From Deinococcus sp. (lineage in GTDB: Bacteria > Deinococcota > Deinococci > JACQHA01): 7,893 nt of DNA. The notes below the pieces were generated by a model, which made no database searches, was not told the origin of the DNA, and worked only from the letters and a program-made list of their open reading frames with translations. Location: assembly GCA_016199255.1 (NCBI GenBank), contig JACQHA010000174.1, positions 1 to 7,893 of the forward strand. The letters are read 5' to 3'. Below, piece by piece: positions 6,102 through 7,893 of the stretch. Each line of letters starts with the position of its first letter. The stretch's first letter is position 1. The position numbers and the translations under genes were made by a program.

Positions 6102-6526
6102 TGACCTCCATTGACACCAACGTACTGGTGACGCTGCTCAAGGCAGACCGCCCCGGCCACATTCAGACGGCCCAAGCAGCCCTGGAACAAGCCAGCCAGC
6201 TCGGAACTCTGGTCATCTCGCCGGTGGTGTATGCCGAACTCTTCGCGATGCCCCTGCGAGACGAGGCATTCCTCAATCACTTCCTACAGGACACGCGCAT
6301 CAATGTAGAGTGGCGCATGACGCGTGCCATGTGGCACCGCGCTGCCCTAGCTTATGGCACCTATGCTGAGCGGAGGCGAGGGCGGAAGGGTGATCCCGGT
6401 CCTCGGCGCATCCTGGCGGACTTCCTGATCGGAGCCCATGCCAGCGAACTCGGGGCCCGCTTTCTTACCTTCGATAGTGGTGTGTACAAGAGTGCCTTTC
6501 CAGAGCTTGAACTTGTCTTGCTGTAG
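6095..6526 (+). CDS. vapC: PIN-domain ribonuclease toxin (VapC-like)
   Basis: The 143-aa protein is a single PIN domain, a metal-dependent ribonuclease whose VapC relatives cleave tRNA or rRNA and arrest growth. The acidic active-site residues are all present: D7 (SIDTNVLV), E48 (SPVVYAELF), D109 (RRILADFLIGAHA) and D127 (RFLTFDSGVY). The length is normal for the family. The ATG at 6095 overlaps the antitoxin stop (6099-6101) and has no strong ribosome-binding site of its own, so synthesis probably depends on antitoxin translation, the usual arrangement. All catalytic residues are intact, so the module is probably functional. The RNA target cannot be predicted. Confidence 0.9.
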   Translation: MVVTSIDTNVLVTLLKADRPGHIQTAQAALEQASQLGTLVISPVVYAELFAMPLRDEAFLNHFLQDTRINVEWRMTRAMWHRAALAYGTYAERRRGRKGDPGPRRILADFLIGAHASELGARFLTFDSGVYKSAFPELELVLL

Positions 6527-6612
6527 AGATGTAGCAGACTAGGCACACATTCCCTGCCATTGCGGTACCCTAAAAAGGGATCGAGATGCATCCAAACCCA
6601 CGCACCCCACTG

Positions 6613-6619
6613 AGAGGAG
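6613..6619 (+). promoter_or_regulatory. Shine-Dalgarno site fixing the start of the frameshifted secreted protein gene
   Basis: AGAGGAG lies seven bases before ATG 6627. It marks this as the true start, although the ATG frame closes early unless a shift is corrected. Confidence 0.6.
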
Positions 6620-6626
6620 CACAGCT

Positions 6627-7415
6627 ATGAAAACCCGACTGTTCACTCCATCTGCTCTACTGGTCGGCCGGGTCCATACCCACAGCTTCGGCCCAAGCGT
6701 CGTTGCCCGAATCGGCAGTGCCAGTGTTCCAGATGAACCGTGGCTTCTTCATCCCCGGGAACATTGACCGCCCCACCGCTCGCCCTACGGTCGTGGTCGA
6801 TACTGCAGGTGGTGTCCATATTGCCTTGACGCCCGATAGCAACACACCGGAGGATCCCACACGCCCGGCGTATTACGCCTACTGCCCGGCGAACTGCACT
6901 AGCGTGGACGCCTTTACGATCATCTCCTTGCGTGATGACGTTTTGCCAATTTGGCACTGGATCCGGCTGGACATCCGCGCCTGCTTTTGACTGCCGGTGT
7001 GTTTGAGTTTGCCACGTTCGCCCTGCGCGTAGACTCACACGGCAAGCCGCGCGCGGCGTTCTACACCGGCACCGGTGAAGGCGGCACCTTCCCACCCAAC
7101 TATCTCTATGCCTGGTGCGACGCGAACTGCGAGGCCTCAGCGCAGAGCTGGCGGGACATGCTGATCGAGCCGAGCGAAAGGGTCACCCAGGAGTTGCCCA
7201 TTCCCCCTTATCAAGGGTGTGCTTTCCCCCTCTGTAACCCGCCCATCCCGCCTTGCACACTCTCCGCCTGGAACGACGGCGTCCGGCCCTCGCTGGCGCT
7301 GGATGCGACGGGCAATCCATACCTTGCCTACGATGCCGACCACGAGCAAGGCGGTGGCTGCCGCACCTTTACCGACACCCGGTTGACGCGGTTCGTGGCC
7401 TTCACCCAGCCTTAG
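6627..7415 (+). pseudogene. Secreted Cys-paired repeat protein (beta-propeller-like) with two compensating frameshifts
   Basis: ATG 6627 follows a good Shine-Dalgarno site and begins MKTRLFTPSALLVG, a signal-peptide start. Its frame then degenerates and stops, while the +1 frame at once supplies the missing cleavage region (AGSIPTASAQA) and mature sequence to about 6945. The original frame takes over again near 6940-6950 and runs to TAG 7413-7415. The two halves clearly belong together. DxxGxP-type repeat units recur on both sides (VVVDTAGGVHIAL, LALDPAGHPRLLL, LRVDSHGKPRAAF, LALDATGNPYLAY), and so does the YAYCPANC / YAWCDANC cysteine pair. The net shift is zero, so the intended product is about 262 aa. 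It is probably an extracytoplasmic propeller-like repeat protein of unknown function. The breaks may be real mutations or sequence errors; two single-base indels in a GC-rich read would look the same. Confidence 0.7.
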
Positions 7416-7893
7416 GGGCCGGGAGGTAGCGGCGGGCCACCGGCGGTAGAGCCACTTGGGGCGCTGGGAGGCCGGGGTATTCCCCGTCTTCTTGGGCAGG
7501 TCGAAACAAACTCCTTCGCCGCTTCGCCCACGAGCTTGGTTGCTGTCGCAAGATCGCCCTGGACACCTGCTGTAACTGCCAGGGCTATTTGGGCCGCGGC
7601 GAGAACACATCTCATACTGTCCACCAGTCTCATGAATGCCGGCCTGGATGATCTAGCTGGCTGCTGCGTTATCACCTCTTCTGTGGTCGCTTGGTGCCGG
7701 CCATTCTCCAGCTCGTCGATCACCAGGCCACTAGCAGGATCAACCAGCCACCAGCCAAGTATTGCAGTGCCCTGTATGGACACCGCACTCTCTGGCACAA
7801 TCACCGTCTGGCCCTGAGCCAGATGCGCCTGCAGCCGGGCCTGGGCTTCGCTCGATGCAGTAATAGCTGTCACTTGCCCAGCATCACCTGGGC
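7412..7893 (-). CDS. C-terminal part of an unidentified protein (start outside window)
   Basis: The frame is open to the right edge of the window, so the GTG at 7873 need not be the start; upstream codons read PGDAGQV. At least 160 residues are visible. The segment VTAITASSEAQARLQAHLAQ, then TVIVPESAVSIQG and GWWLVDPASGLVIDELENGR, resembles the region that follows transglutaminase-like domains in large secreted bacterial proteins, where a W-x-(V/I)-DP-x-(S/T)-G motif precedes a short hydrophobic helix. Here that helix could be VLAAAQIALAVTAGV. This resemblance is from memory and only moderate. The last 28 residues are Pro/Gly/Arg-rich low complexity and may be a divergent or frameshifted tail. 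Its TAA (7412-7414) overlaps the stop of the converging gene. Confidence 0.5.
   Translation of the reverse strand, partial: PGDAGQVTAITASSEAQARLQAHLAQGQTVIVPESAVSIQGTAILGWWLVDPASGLVIDELENGRHQATTEEVITQQPARSSRPAFMRLVDSMRCVLAAAQIALAVTAGVQGDLATATKLVGEAAKEFVSTCPRRRGIPRPPSAPSGSTAGGPPLPPGP

Noticed and set aside
6553..6582. CCCTAAAAAGGG as a terminator after the toxin gene
   Set aside because: The stem is only four base pairs and no T-run follows.
1..7893. CRISPR array, tRNA, rRNA or riboswitch
   Set aside because: No regularly spaced repeats, cloverleaf-like segments or conserved RNA signatures were visible on either strand by eye.

Overview
The window is GC-rich bacterial DNA dominated by accessory genes: secreted modular proteins, an FMN-type oxidoreductase, a VapBC-like toxin-antitoxin pair and two mobile elements. 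The protein styles (PPC/VWA/DUF11 mosaics, a SUMF1-fold secreted protein, a PPOX-class protein with an LLPW...ARNYW signature, and a Cys-paired repeat protein with DxxGxP units) resemble environmental Chloroflexota. That is inference only; there is no rRNA or other marker gene here.

Layout. (1) 2-2518 (+): 3' part of a large secreted protein with a PPC-like end, beta-sandwich repeats, a VWA domain with intact MIDAS and a terminal DUF11-like domain. (2) 2598-5128 (+): a secreted SUMF1/FGE-fold gene broken inside its signal peptide by two adjacent insertions. The first is a 272-bp non-coding MITE-like element (2621-2892; perfect 20-bp inverted ends; 6-bp duplication CTTGAT). The second is a 1465-bp IS element (2909-4373; 17-bp ends with one mismatch; 8-bp duplication TCCTTCTG) carrying an intact DDE transposase on the minus strand. 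Removing both elements and one copy of each duplication restores a continuous 259-aa frame with a Shine-Dalgarno site, an ATG and a signal peptide ending AVA. (3) 5216-5731 (-): PPOX-family flavin-type protein. (4) 5856-6526 (+): overlapping AbrB-type antitoxin and PIN toxin, preceded by three alternating GTAAGGA half-sites exactly 15 bp apart, a likely autoregulatory operator. (5) 6627-7415 (+): secreted repeat protein whose frame is broken by two compensating shifts. (6) 7412-7893 (-): C-terminal part of a protein running off the window, tail-to-tail with gene 5.

The main result is the reconstruction in region 2: two different mobile elements lie 16 bp apart (2892/2909) in one signal-peptide coding segment, each with an intact target duplication, so the ancestral gene can be read out exactly. 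I found no CRISPR array, tRNA, rRNA, riboswitch or wholly new multi-gene system. The least explained items are the orphan MITE and the alternating operator.
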